A DNA stretch of 64,000 nucleotides from Pseudomonas sp. QS1027 (GTDB lineage Bacteria; Pseudomonadota; Gammaproteobacteria; Pseudomonadales; Pseudomonadaceae), in assembly GCF_002814235.1 (NCBI RefSeq), contig NZ_PHSU01000019.1, positions 167,227 to 231,226 on the forward strand. Direction: 5' to 3'. Positions 50,401-61,102 of the stretch are shown one piece after another; position 1 is the first letter of the stretch; the number at the start of each line of letters is the position of its first letter. The notes beneath the pieces are model-generated. The model searched no databases. It worked only from the letters and a program-made list of their open reading frames with translations, and was not told the DNA's origin. The translations under genes were made by a program, and so were the position numbers.

Positions 50401-53400
50401 ACGGCCGCGGGCATCCCGCGCTCCCGTGCCAGGTCGCGGATCTGCTGGCTGAGGGCGTCGCTCAGTTGCACCTCGGCTTCTTCGATGTGGTTGCCGTCGC
50501 CCTGGACTTCCAGCAGGTCGAAAGGCGCAGTGGGCTCCTCGACGTCGGCCAGGCGGCGGCTGAAGTAGTCTTCGTGGACCTCGGTGGGGGAGGCGAGGAT
50601 ATGCGCGACAAACTCCCGATAAGGCTGCGGGGCTGGCAGGTCGGCCGCCTGGCCTTGCATCAGCAGGCGAATTTCCTCGAGGACGATTTCCTGGGTCACG
50701 TGATCGCTGATCATATGATGGTCGAGCAGGGCCAGCAGCCACTGCTCGGAGTGCGGGTCGCGGGCGATGCAGGCGCGCATCAGCGGCGCCTGCTGCAGGT
50801 CCAGGCGCACGTGCTGCGGATCGGTCAGGCGATCCAGCTGCGTATGGAGGTCTTCATCCGGCGTCAGTGTGAGGGTCTGTACCGGCAATTGCGCCTGGCG
50901 ATGGACTACCTGGACCGCTTGCGGCAAGCCGACCCAGTGCACCGAGCTGCGCAGGATGTCATGACGGTTGATGACCCCTTGCAGGGCTTCGAGAAAGGCG
51001 TCGAGGCGCGGGCGGTCGTCGAATTCGATCATCGAGCGGACCACGTAGGCGTCGCTCTCATTGTCCAGCAGATAATGGAAAAGGATGCCCTGTTGCAGCG
51101 GTGCCAGGGGGTAGATGTCCTGGATATTGGCAGCGCCGCCGGGAGCGGCGTTGACGATCTGTTCAAGCTGGGCAGCGTTCAGTTCCACCAGCGGCAACAT
51201 GTCCGGTGTCAGCTGCGTGCAGTCGGCCGGGATACGGTTGGCCGGCGCCTGGAACAGGGTCTGGTTGTCGAGGCTGATGGCCAGGGCCATTTCCTGCACG
51301 CTGGGCGCGGTGAACACGGTGCGGACACTGGCATTCAGGCCCTGCTTGCGCAGGCGGTCGATCAGGCTGACGGCCAGCAGCGAGTGGCCGCCGAGTTCGA
51401 AGAAACGGTCGTGACGGCTGATCTGCTCAATGCCCAGCAGGTCTTGCCAGATAGTCGCGACAATCTGCTCGATCCTGCCGAGCGGTGCCTCGTAGGCGCG
51501 ACTGGCAAAGGCATCGTCCGCCGGGGCCGGCAAGGCTTTGCGGTCAAGCTTGCGGTTTGGCGTCAACGGTAGTGCGTCGAGAATCACGAAGGCACTCGGC
51601 AGCATGTACTCGGCCAGTTGCGGTGCCAGTTCGGCGCGCAAGCCGGCGGCATCCAGGCTCGCTTCCGGCTGGGCGACCACATAGGCCACCAGGCGTTTTT
51701 CTCCCGGACGGTCTTCGCGGGCGATCACTACGGCCTCTTTGACCCCGGCACAGTTGCCGAGGCGCGATTCGATTTCCCCCAGTTCGATACGGAAGCCACG
51801 AACCTTGACCTGGAAGTCGTTACGACCCAGGTACTCGATGCGACCGTCGGCCATGTAGCGCGCCAGGTCACCGGTTTTGTACATCCGAGCCTCAGGGTTG
51901 GTGCTGAACGGATCAACGAGGAAACGCTCGGCGTTGACCTGTTCAAGGTTCAGGTAACCTCGGGCCACGCCGTCGCCACCGATAAAGATTTCACCGGCTA
52001 CGCCGTATGGCACCGGTTGCTGATGGGCGTCGAGCAGATAGATACGGGTGTTGGCCATCGGCTTGCCGATGGTCGCGTTGCCGCTGCCCTCGCTGCCGGC
52101 CATTGCATCATGGGTGACGTAGGCCGCGGTGCAGGACACCGTCGCCTCGGTCGGACCATAGGTGTTGATCAGTCGCGTATGTGCCGGCCGCACTTCATCC
52201 CAGAGCTTGAGCTTTTGTGCCGACAGGGCATCGCCGGTGACGTTGATCAGGCGCACATCGGCCAGACGCTGCTGGGCAACCTGCGGCTGGCTGTGCCATT
52301 CGGCAGCCAGGGTGTGCCAGTGAGCGGCGGTCATGTGCAGGAAGGTCGGACGAATGCCGTGATTTTCGCTGCCTTCGCTGCCGAAGATCTCGCGGCTTGG
52401 TGCCAGGGTTGCCCCGGCCAGCAGCGCCGGGAAGATTTCTTCCACCGACAGGTCGAAGTTCAGGGTGTTCTGTTGCAGCACGGTGTCCGCCGGAGTCAGA
52501 CCGAAAAGACGTGCGGCATCGAGGCTGTAGTTGACCAGGCCACGGTGTTCGATCATCACCCCTTTTGGATTGCCGGTGGAGCCGGAAGTGTAGATCACGT
52601 AAGCCAGGTTGCGCGCCCCCAGCGTTGGCACCACGGGGTTGTCGTCACGGTCTGCGAAACCCTGGCGCTGATCATCGTCAAGCAGTACCAACGGCAATTC
52701 CAGGGCTGGCAAACCATCCTGCAATGCACGCTGGGTCAACAAGGCTGATGGTGCACTGTCCTGAATCATGTAGGCCAGGCGCTCGGCCGGGTAGGCCGGG
52801 TCCAATGGCACATAGGCCGCGCCCGCTTTGAGCACGCCCAACAGGCCAATCATCATTTCGACGCCACGTTCGACGCAGATCGCCACCCGATCGTCCGGGC
52901 CGATGCCCAGGCCGACCAGGTGATGGGCCAGGCGGTTGGCCTGGCGGTTCAGTTCGGCGTAACTCAGGCGCTGTGCCTGGAAGGCCACCGCGATGGCTTC
53001 GGGTTGTGCCCGGACCTGCTCCTCGAACAATTGATGAATGGTGCTGTCCTGCGGATAAGGCACTTCGGTGGCGTTGAGGCCCACCAGCAGGAGTTCACGC
53101 TCGACGGTATCGAGCAACGGTACGTGTTCAAGCACCTGGCCGTCGTCGGCAACCATGGCTTCCAGCAAGCGCTGGAAGTAACCGAGGTAACGAACCATGG
53201 TGCTTTCATCGAACAGCGCCGTGGCGTATTCCAGCGAACCGAGCAGACGGCCTTGGGTCTCGCCCAGATCCAGCGAGATATCGAATTTGGCCAGGGTACT
53301 GGTCACATCCAGGCTTTCGAGTTGCAGATCGCCGAGGGTGAGGTCCGTGCTACCCAGGTCCTGCCAGGTCAACATCGCCTGGAAAACCGGACTGTGGGAC

Positions 53401-56400
53401 AGGCTGCGCACCGGTTTGACCACTTCCACCACTTGTTCGAATGGCAGGTCCTGATGCGCCTGGGCGCCCAGGGTGACGTCCTTGACCCGCGCCAACAGCG
53501 TCTGGGCGGTCGGTTGCTCGCTGAGGTCGACACGGATTGCCAGGGTATTGACGAACAGGCCGATCAGCCCTTCGACTTCACTGCGGGTGCGGTTGGCCAC
53601 CGGCGAACCGATCACCACTTCTTCCTGGCCGGCCAGGCGCCCCAACAGTGCTGCCCAGGCGCTCATGACAGTCATGTACAAGGTGGTGCCGTGACGCTGA
53701 CCGAGGGCTTTGAGGCCACGGGTCAGGTTCTCGTCGAAGCTCACTGGCAGCGTGGCACCGGCATAGTCCTGCTGCGCCGGACGGACCCGGTCGGTGGGCA
53801 ACATCAACAGTGCCGGTGCCTCCGCCAGGGTCTGCTGCCAATAGCTGCATTGTTGTTGAAACAGCTCGCCACTGAGCCAGCGGCGCTGCCACACGGCGTA
53901 GTCGAGGTACTGCAGCGCCAACGGTGCCAACGGATCGTCCTGGCCCTGGCTGAACGCTGCATAGAGCGCGGCCAGCTCGCGGGTCAGCACGTTAATCGAC
54001 CAGCCATCGGAGACGATGTGGTGCATGGTCACCAGCAGGACATGATGGTCCTCGGCCAGTTTGACCAGGCGACCACGAATCAATGGCCCCTGTGCGAGGT
54101 CGAACGGTTGCAGTGCTTCCTCGGCAGCCAGGACCTGGAGTTTGGCTTCGGCATCCGCCAATCCCTGCAAGTCGTGCAGTTGCAGGCTGAAGCCGGCGTC
54201 CGCCGCGGCAATCCGTTGCAGTGGCTGTTCGTCATCGCCCAGGACAAAGGTGGTGCGCAAGCCTTCATGGCGCGCGACGATGCGTTCCAGGGCCCGCTGC
54301 AGAGCCTCGCGATCCAGAGTGCCACGCAGGTTGAGGCCGCCCGGCATATGGTAGGCCGCGCTGGCGCCTTCCATCTGGGCGAGGAACCACAGGCGCTGCT
54401 GGCCGAAGGACAACGGCCAGGCCTGGTTACGTTCTACCGGCACGATCTCCGGCAGCGTGCTGCGCCCGGCCTGGGCAATCACCTGGGCCAGGGCCGCCAG
54501 TTCGGGATGGGCAAACAACGGCGCCAGGCCCAGTTCGACCCCCAGTTGCTGGCGGATTTGCGAGATCAGGCGCGCTGCCAGCAACGAGTGGCCGCCCAGT
54601 TCGAAGAACTGGTCATGCCGGCCGACCCGGGACAGCCCCAGCAGTTCTTGCCAGAGTTGCGCCAGGGCGATTTCGATATCGCCTTCGGGTGCCTCGTAGA
54701 CATGGCTGACCAGTGCCTCGAGATCCGGTGCCGGCAGGGCCTTGCGGTCGAGCTTGCCGTTCGGGGTCAATGGCAGGCTGTCCAGGTGCACGAAGGCGCT
54801 GGGCACCATGTATTCGGGCAGATGCTTGAGCAGTTCGACACGCAGTTGTCCGGCCGGTGCCGGTTCACCGCATAGATAGGCGACCAGGCGCTTGCTGTCC
54901 GGCTGGCTCGGATCGTCCTCGCGGGCCATCACCACCACTTCGCGGACACCGGCGCACAGGGCCAGGGCGGCTTCGACTTCGCCGATCTCGATACGCAAGC
55001 CGCGAATCTTCACCTGGAAGTCATTGCGCCCCAGGTATTCCAGGGCACCGTTGGCCAGCCAGCGGCCGAGGTCGCCGGTCTTGTACAGGCGCGCCTGGGG
55101 ATCGCTGGAAAACGGGTCGGCGACAAAACGCTCGGCGCTCAGTTCTGGCTGGTTCAGGTAGCCGCGAGCCACGCCGATACCGCCGATATGCAGTTCCCCG
55201 GCCACGCCGAGGGGTTGCACCTGGCCGAGGGCATCCAGCACATGCATCTGGATATTGGCAATTGGCCGGCCGATCGGCACGCTTTCGCCCGGATCGGTGG
55301 GATGGCACTGCCAGGCGGTGACGTCGATGGCCGCTTCGGTCGGGCCATACAGGTTATGCAGTTCGACCCCCGTCAGTTGCTGTTCGAAACGCCGTTGCAG
55401 GCCACGGGGCAGGGCTTCGCCGCTGCACAGCACCCGACGCAGGTCGGGGAAGTCGCGGGCCGCGCGGTGTTCGAGGAACAGGTCGAGCATCGACGGCACG
55501 AAGTGCAGCAGGGTGATGCGGTTGTCGCGCATCACCTGGGCCAGGTAGTCCGGCTCCCGGTGGCCGCCCGGACGGGCCATGACCAGTTCGGCACCGGTGA
55601 GCAACGGCAGGAAGAACTCCCAGACCGATACGTCGAAACCGAACGGAGTCTTTTGCAGCACCCGGTCACTGGCGTCGACGGCATATTCGTCGCGGGCCCA
55701 GAGCAGGCGGTTGACCACGCCCAGGTGTTCGTTCATCACCCCTTTCGGCGTGCCGGTGGAACCCGAGGTGTAGAGCACGTAAGCCAGGTGCGTCGGCAGC
55801 AGGCCGAGGGCCTGGGTGTCCGGGTTGTAGGTCGGCTGCGCGGCCAGTTGCGCGCTGTCGCTGGTATCGTCGAGCACCAGCACTGGCACGTTCAAGGATG
55901 CCAGGCCGTCGAGCAACTCATGGGTGGTGAGTACCGCGCGCGGGCTGCTGTCGCCCAGCATGTAGGCCTGGCGGGCGCTCGGCAGGTCCGGATCGATCGG
56001 CACATAGGCGCCGCCGGCCTTGAGAATGCCCAGCAGCGCGACGACCATTTCCGGGCCACGGCGCAGGCTGACGGCCACCCGGCTGTCCGGCTCCACGCCC
56101 AGTTCGATCAAGCGATGGGCGAGCTGGTTGGCCCGGCGGTTGAGTTGCGCGTAGCTGAGCAACGGCCCGCCGTCGCCGCGTACGGCGCAGGCGTCCGGAC
56201 GCTGGGCGGCCTGCTGTTCGATCAACTGGTGGATCAGTACATCGCGCGGATACTCGCGGGCGGTGGCATTGAATTCGACTTGCAGGCGCTGGCGTTCGTC
56301 TTCGGCCATCAGCGGGAAGTGCGCCACCGGCGTGTCATGCTGTTCCAGCACGGCTTCGAGCATTGCGAACATGCGTTGTTGCAGGCGCTGGGCTTCTTCG

Positions 56401-57653
56401 AGGCTGTAGTAGGCGGTGTTGAAGTTGAAGTCGAGGTGGACGTCTTCGAACGGGTGGTAGTCGCGGACGAAGATCGCCATCGGCGTCTGCTCGTAGCCGT
56501 TGTCCATGGTGATCACCCGCGACGAGGTGCCACCGAACTGATCGTCGCCGTCCAGGCTTTCGAACGACAGCGAAACGTCGAACAGCTGCCGGCGACCGGT
56601 CTGGGCCAGGCGCAGGGTGCGGTTGAGCTCGGCGATGGGGAAACGCTGGTGGCGATAGCAGCGGCGCAGTTGCCCGCCGGCGGCGTTCATCAGGTCCAGC
56701 AGCGAGCCTTGCGGGTCCACCGCCAGGCGAATCGGGCTGACCGAGGAGAACATCCCGGCGGTGGCTTTCTGGCGAGCGGTGGTGCGGTTGTGCACGGGCA
56801 TGCCGATGACGATTTCATCGACGCCCACGGTGCGGCAGAAATAGGTGCTGACCACGCTGATCAGTACATGGGCCACCGACAGGCTGCGTTCGCTGGCGAA
56901 CTGCGTCAGGGCGTTGTACAGGGCGCGCGGCAACATGGCCTGGACCTGCTCGCTGGGGGCCAGGTCGTTGGCCTTGCCGGCCTTGAAGTCGGCCCGGCGC
57001 TGCAGCAGTGACGGCGGCAACTGGGCGTAGGTGTCCAGCCAGAACTGGCGGTCGCGCTCGTATCGCGAAGACTGCAGGTAGGCTCGGTCTTCTTCGAGAA
57101 ACGACAGGTACGAATGGCCTTCGGCAACCTCTTCGTTGCCGGCCAGCAAACCGTTGTAGGCGGCGCCCACGGCATGGCCGATCAGCGCCACGCCGATACC
57201 GTCGGTGACCAGGTGGTGATAGCGGTTGAGCCAGTAATGGCGCTGCGGTCCACAACGCACCAGGCGCGCTTCCCAGAGTTGCCCGGTCAGCGATTCGAAG
57301 GGCTGGCGGAAGGCGTCGCGCAGGTAGGCCATGGCCAGCCCGGCATCGTCGTCGGCCTCGGAGAACTCCACCACTTCCAGCTTGACCTTGACCTCGGGCA
57401 GGACCCGCTGGCGACCGAGGCCACCCTCGTGGCTGAAGCACAGGCGCAGGGTGTCATTGCGGTTGGCGACCATCTCGATGGCCTTCTCGAACAGCGGGAT
57501 ATTGACCTCGCCCTTGATCTCCAGGGACATGCCGATGTTGTAGTAGGGCAGGTCAGGGTGTGCGATCTGATCGAGCCAGATACCCTGCTGGACCGAAGCC
57601 AGTTCGTGGGACGCGCAGGCTTGCGCGGACAGCTTGTCGGTCGACGAATCCAT
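41490..57653 (-). CDS. NRPS-A: modules 1-5 of a mycin-type lipopeptide synthetase (Ser-Dab-Gly-Hse-Dab)
   Basis: 5387 residues from ATG 57653 (AGG 9 nt upstream); a TTG at 57713 is a poorer start. Domains (approximate residues): C1, divergent from all others (ASVQQGIWLDQ; HHLVTDG at 148), probably the acylating starter; A1 (NLYGPTE 769), pocket DVWHLSLIDK = Ser; T1 1021; C2, LCL type, 1214; A2 1833, DLEHNTTVSK = Dab; T2 2089; C3, dual C/E type, HHMISDH at 2315; A3 2917, DILQFGLIWK = Gly; T3 3168; C4 3363; A4 3977, DLKNVGSDVK = homoserine by position and family; T4 4224; C5, dual C/E type with HHLLGQEGD, 4451; A5 5058, DLEHNTTVSK = Dab; T5 5311. The dual domains follow residues 2 and 4, the D-residues of syringotoxin. 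There is no separate E domain. The C-terminus (ELDELLDLQQEMASLSESEL) looks like a docking segment for NRPS-B. Confidence 0.93.
41870..43360 (-). repeat. A5 (Dab) domain: copy of A2
   Basis: This ~1.5-kb stretch encodes the module-5 A domain. From LFEEQVRAQPEAIAVAF to NRKLDRKALP the protein is about 95% identical by eye to the module-2 A domain at 51530-53025, and the DNA is also close (roughly nine bases in ten). Similarity drops at both ends, where the C and T domains differ. This points to a recent internal duplication or gene conversion. Confidence 0.75.
51530..53025 (-). repeat. A2 (Dab) domain: near-identical partner of A5
   Basis: Module-2 A domain, matching the 41870-43360 block along its whole length in amino acids and most of its DNA. 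The pocket residues are the same (DLEHNTTVSK). It is preceded by an LCL-type C domain, whereas A5 follows a dual C/E-type domain, so only the A domain was copied. The direction of copying cannot be read. Confidence 0.75.
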
Positions 57654-57776
57654 TTCAGAGCACCTGTTTGCAGAATCAGTGGGTTCGTCTCCGCTACGTA
57701 GGAGTGTGGTCAACTGCCTGTCGGCGGGACGAAGGAAAAGCGTGGGAAAAAACTAGAGCATCCACTGGGCGATGTC

Positions 57777-57796
57777 TGTCATGGGAAGCAGGGACA
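57777..57796. promoter_or_regulatory. syr-syp-box-like dyad between NRPS-A and the JmjC gene
   Basis: TGTCATG-N6-AGGGACA keeps both TGTC and GACA halves and the 20-bp length of the syr-syp box (TGtCccgN6cggGaCA) bound by SalA/SyrF-type regulators. It is 123 bp from the NRPS-A start and 89 bp from the JmjC start, so one site could serve both divergent promoters. Confidence 0.6.
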
Positions 57797-57885
57797 ACCC
57801 CGTGCGGGGGCCATCGGTGCGCTTGGGAACACGCGCGCGAGTCTGTTATATCAACGGCCCTGAGTGTTCTTGCGAGGGTCGTACA

Positions 57886-58890
57886 ATGTCATTGATCGCT
57901 GAAGTGGATCGTCCTGATTCGAAGTTCTGGAGTCTGTCCCGATTTCCCAATCACCCCCAGGCCGGGTCTGTGGAAGTGATCGATGCGCTGACGATTTCCA
58001 GGGAAGACTTCGTCCGCCGTTACGTCAATTACAACCGTCCGTGCCTGGTCAAGAATGCCGTGCGGCACTGGCCGGCGTTCAGCAAGTGGAAGCAGTTGGA
58101 CTATATAAAGGCCCATTCGCGCAACAGTGACGTGGTGGTGCGCTCGAAGGTCATCTCGGAGGTCATGGGTTGGTCGAGCCCCGACGTCAAGGCGGCCTTG
58201 ACCGAGTACTCGGACGTGGTCCACAAGGACATCCCGTTCCATGAGTTTCTCGACAGTCTCGGCGTGGGCCGCAATCCGCTGGTGGCCGACAGTTGCGGTT
58301 TCAAAGAGGGCGAGGCGCTCGAGCCGCTGAGGCATGACGTGGGCGGCCTGCCGTTCATGCCGGAGCTGTCCACGCCGCTGCACTATCCACCGTTTCGCAG
58401 TTTTGTGTACCGCGACTCTTATACCGACTGGCATTTTCACGGCGCCGACGAGACCTTCATGGCGCAGGTGGTCGGCTCCAAGGAAGTCCTGTTGCTGCCA
58501 CCGGACGAAACCAGCTGGCGAGCGTTGCGGCCGGTGATCGAAGAGGTCGGATACCTGTACAACATCGATACCCAGCGTTTCCCGAGTACCCGGAGCTTGA
58601 AAGCCTTGCGCACAGTGGTGGAGCCGGGCGATGCGCTGTACATCCCGGTCTACTGGTGGCACGCGGTGCAATCGATGGATGAGGCCGTCGGTGTGACGGT
58701 CGCGGCGACGTTCCAGACGCCCTTGCACGTGATTGGCGATCTGCGCTCGCCCATCGCCAGGCGGGTGTTGCGCACCCATTTCTTTTCCCGTCGGGCGCTG
58801 CTGGTGGTAGGCGCGGTGCTCTACTCGAAGGTTTATCGGCTGGTGCGCAAGTTGAGTGGTGCCGCCGTGCCCGAGGATCTGCGCCCATGA
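57886..58890 (+). CDS. JmjC/cupin-8-like Fe(II)/2-oxoglutarate oxygenase
   Basis: The 334-residue protein starts at ATG 57886 (GAGGG 7 nt upstream). The N-terminal FVRRYVNYNRPCLVKNAVRHWPAF is the usual opening of cupin-8/JmjC hydroxylases. The metal site is in DWHFHGADETFMAQVVGSKEVLLLPP (residues ~180-205; HxH or HxxD ligands) and in LYIPVYWWHAV (third His near 258). A hydrophobic segment near the C-terminus (RALLVVGAVLYSKVY) may attach it to the membrane. These enzymes hydroxylate amino-acid side chains in proteins or on carriers. Divergent from NRPS-A over a shared syr-syp-like site and overlapping the next exporter gene by 4 nt, it is likely part of the lipopeptide pathway. Its substrate residue is unknown. 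Confidence 0.78.
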   Translation: MSLIAEVDRPDSKFWSLSRFPNHPQAGSVEVIDALTISREDFVRRYVNYNRPCLVKNAVRHWPAFSKWKQLDYIKAHSRNSDVVVRSKVISEVMGWSSPDVKAALTEYSDVVHKDIPFHEFLDSLGVGRNPLVADSCGFKEGEALEPLRHDVGGLPFMPELSTPLHYPPFRSFVYRDSYTDWHFHGADETFMAQVVGSKEVLLLPPDETSWRALRPVIEEVGYLYNIDTQRFPSTRSLKALRTVVEPGDALYIPVYWWHAVQSMDEAVGVTVAATFQTPLHVIGDLRSPIARRVLRTHFFSRRALLVVGAVLYSKVYRLVRKLSGAAVPEDLRP

Positions 58891-60269
58891 GTTTCTGGAG
58901 GCGCGGGCGTTCATCCACGGGGGGCGATCTGGGGCGGAGTTTCTACTTCCTCTGGTCCGGCGAGTCCCTGGCAATCATGGCGACGGCGCTGATGGAGTTC
59001 GCCCTTGGCGTCTGGGTCTACTCCCATACCGGTTCGGCGGTTGCCTTTGCCAATGTGGTGCTGGCGGCCACCTTGCCGGCGATCATATTCCTGCCGTTTG
59101 CCGGCGGACTTGCCGACCGCTTCAGTCACCGGCTGATCATTGTCTGTTGCGACGTCAGCCTGGCCGTGCTCCTCCTCGGGGTCATCGGCTTGCTCTGGTT
59201 CGACCGCCTGGAGCCGTTGCACCTGTATATCTTCAACTGCCTGGCCTCTACCGTTTCGGCCTTCCGTACCCCGGCGTACCAGGCGGCGGTCAGCTCGATC
59301 GTGACCCCGGAAAAATACACCCAGGCCTCGGGCTTGATGGGCCTCAGCAAGAATGCCGCGTCGTTGGTCGCTCCGCTGCTGGCGGGGGTGATCATGGCCG
59401 AGGCCGGGTTGGTGACGGTGCTGGCGCTGGACCTGATCACCTTCTGTTCCGGCACCTTGCTGGTGATCAAGGCGTTTTCCTATGTGCGCCGGGTGCCGAC
59501 GCAGCATGACGAGAGTCCTGGCCAGGAGGCGGTCTCGGGCGGTGCGCTGGGCAACGTGACGGCGGGGCTGAAATTCTTTTTCACCAGTCACCTGATGGCC
59601 TGGCTGCTGGTCTACACCGTGATGCGCAACGCGCTGCTATCGATGGTCACGCTGATGATGACGCCGTTGCTGTTGTCCACCCTCGGCAGCCAGAGCCTGG
59701 GCCTGACCTATACCTGGGCGGCCCTGGGCGGGCTGCTCGGCGCCGGGTTGCTGGTGTACATGGGCAGCCAGCGCCGGTTGATGGTGATGGCGGCGATCGC
59801 CGACTTGCTGTTGGCGCTCTGCATCATCGCCCTGGGACTGGCGTCGCAGACCATTGCCTACTGTGTCATGGCCTTCGGCGCGATCATGGTGGCGAGCATT
59901 GCCGATGCCGGGGTCAATGCGCTGTGGATGAGCCGGATCCCCGCCGGCAATCGTGCCAGTGTCTTTGCGCTGATCAGCATGTTGACCATTGCCGGCAGCA
60001 GCCTGGCGATCTTCGGCGGAGGCCTGTTGGTGGATCACTGGTTGCAGCCCGCGTTGCAGTCCGGTGGGGCCTATGCCGGGTCGATCGGGCGCTGGATCGG
60101 GGTCGGTGAGGGGCGCGGCGTGGGCATGCTCTACGTGATGACCGGCGCCAGCTTCGCGCTGCTGGCCCTGGGTGCCCTGTTCTACGGGCCAATGCGGCGC
60201 CTGGAGGGGCGGCCGTCCGAGGTATCGCCCCTGCGGACGGGCGATACACCGCAGGTCGATGCCTTGTGA
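58887..60269 (+). CDS. MFS exporter, DHA3 (MefA/enterobactin-exporter) type
   Basis: The 460-residue protein has 12 membrane segments and the DHA3 opening FYFLWSGESLAIMATALMEFALGVWVY..TGSAVAFA, with GGLADRFSHR in loop 2-3 and TPAYQAAVSSIVTPEKYTQASGL in the middle. DHA3 proteins export macrolides and siderophores and are often encoded with NRPS genes. Its ATG overlaps the JmjC stop (ATGA), so the two are co-translated. I infer export of the product or an intermediate; a cytoplasmic-to-periplasmic step upstream of a tripartite channel is possible. Confidence 0.83.
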   Translation: MSFWRRGRSSTGGDLGRSFYFLWSGESLAIMATALMEFALGVWVYSHTGSAVAFANVVLAATLPAIIFLPFAGGLADRFSHRLIIVCCDVSLAVLLLGVIGLLWFDRLEPLHLYIFNCLASTVSAFRTPAYQAAVSSIVTPEKYTQASGLMGLSKNAASLVAPLLAGVIMAEAGLVTVLALDLITFCSGTLLVIKAFSYVRRVPTQHDESPGQEAVSGGALGNVTAGLKFFFTSHLMAWLLVYTVMRNALLSMVTLMMTPLLLSTLGSQSLGLTYTWAALGGLLGAGLLVYMGSQRRLMVMAAIADLLLALCIIALGLASQTIAYCVMAFGAIMVASIADAGVNALWMSRIPAGNRASVFALISMLTIAGSSLAIFGGGLLVDHWLQPALQSGGAYAGSIGRWIGVGEGRGVGMLYVMTGASFALLALGALFYGPMRRLEGRPSEVSPLRTGDTPQVDAL

Positions 60270-60434
60270 AACGGCCTCGGGCACCCGGTGGCCGGCCTGC
60301 TGTACCGGATTCCCGTGACAGACAGGCCCCGGCCGCTGGGTCAACCTTTGTAGGCTTTCGCGCAGTTTCCCGGATCCAACAGGACCGTGTCTGCACCGCC
60401 ATCCGAACCGACAACAATCGATAAAGGAGGACCT

Positions 60435-61049
60435 ATGCGTCCGTCGTTTTATGACCTCAAGCGCTTCCCCAAGCTTCAGAACCTTGCCGATAACTGGGAA
60501 GTGATCCGTGAGGAGTTTCTCGCCCTTGATGCGCCGACCCTGACCATCGACCGCGTGGGCAAGTCGATCACCCAGCTCGTCGAAGAAATGACCGAGCATA
60601 TGGAAGCCGGTGGCGAATATGGCTGGCTCTGGGGTTGGGGTCACGGTGACGTGCCCATGCCCACGTGGACACAGTATGCCCTGATGGCCTACGACAATCC
60701 GATCCCCTATGCCCAGGCCGCCATGCCGAAGACCATCGAGCTGTTGAGCCAGCTTCCCGGGGTCAAGCTTTGCGCCCTGCTGCGCATGGAGCCCAATGTG
60801 TTCATCGGTACCCATTCCCATGGCGGTACCTGGGAAGAGGGGCTGTTGCACATGCAACTGACGATCGATGCGCCGATCGACCAGAGCTATGCCTACCTCA
60901 ACGTCAACGGCAGCTTCAACCAGAGCACCAACGGCAACCTGGTGATCTTTGACGGCTCCCTCGACCACTTCGCGCTCAATGGCTCGGAAAAGGAAAACCG
61001 CACGGTGATGTACCTCGAATTCCATCGCGAAAAACATATGGATATCTGA
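60435..61049 (+). CDS. Aspartyl/asparaginyl beta-hydroxylase-like Fe(II)/2-oxoglutarate oxygenase
   Basis: This 204-residue cupin-fold protein starts at ATG 60435 behind a strong AAAGGAGG site. The second half has the Asp/Asn beta-hydroxylase pattern: GTHSHGGTW (first His), LLHMQLTIDAP, then GNLVIFDGSLDHFALNGSEKENRTVMYLEFHRE, with the second His (DH) and the Arg that binds 2-oxoglutarate. No signal or membrane helix is present. In mycin pathways the residue at position 8 is 3-hydroxy-Asp, made on the carrier by SyrP; here no SyrP-like gene is seen and this enzyme is the natural substitute, acting on the acidic residue of module 8. The preceding 165 bp separate it from the JmjC-MFS pair, so it may have its own promoter. 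Confidence 0.78.
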   Translation: MRPSFYDLKRFPKLQNLADNWEVIREEFLALDAPTLTIDRVGKSITQLVEEMTEHMEAGGEYGWLWGWGHGDVPMPTWTQYALMAYDNPIPYAQAAMPKTIELLSQLPGVKLCALLRMEPNVFIGTHSHGGTWEEGLLHMQLTIDAPIDQSYAYLNVNGSFNQSTNGNLVIFDGSLDHFALNGSEKENRTVMYLEFHREKHMDI

Positions 61050-61102
61050 GGTCGGCAGGGGCGGGGTGGTCCGGGTGATCGGGCCGCTCCTCGGTGCGAG
61101 CC

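Noticed and set aside
41870..53025. Long internal repeats as an assembly collapse or duplication artefact
   Set aside because: The two copies differ at scattered positions and sit in different module contexts (LCL versus dual C domain upstream), which fits real duplication; read data would still be decisive.
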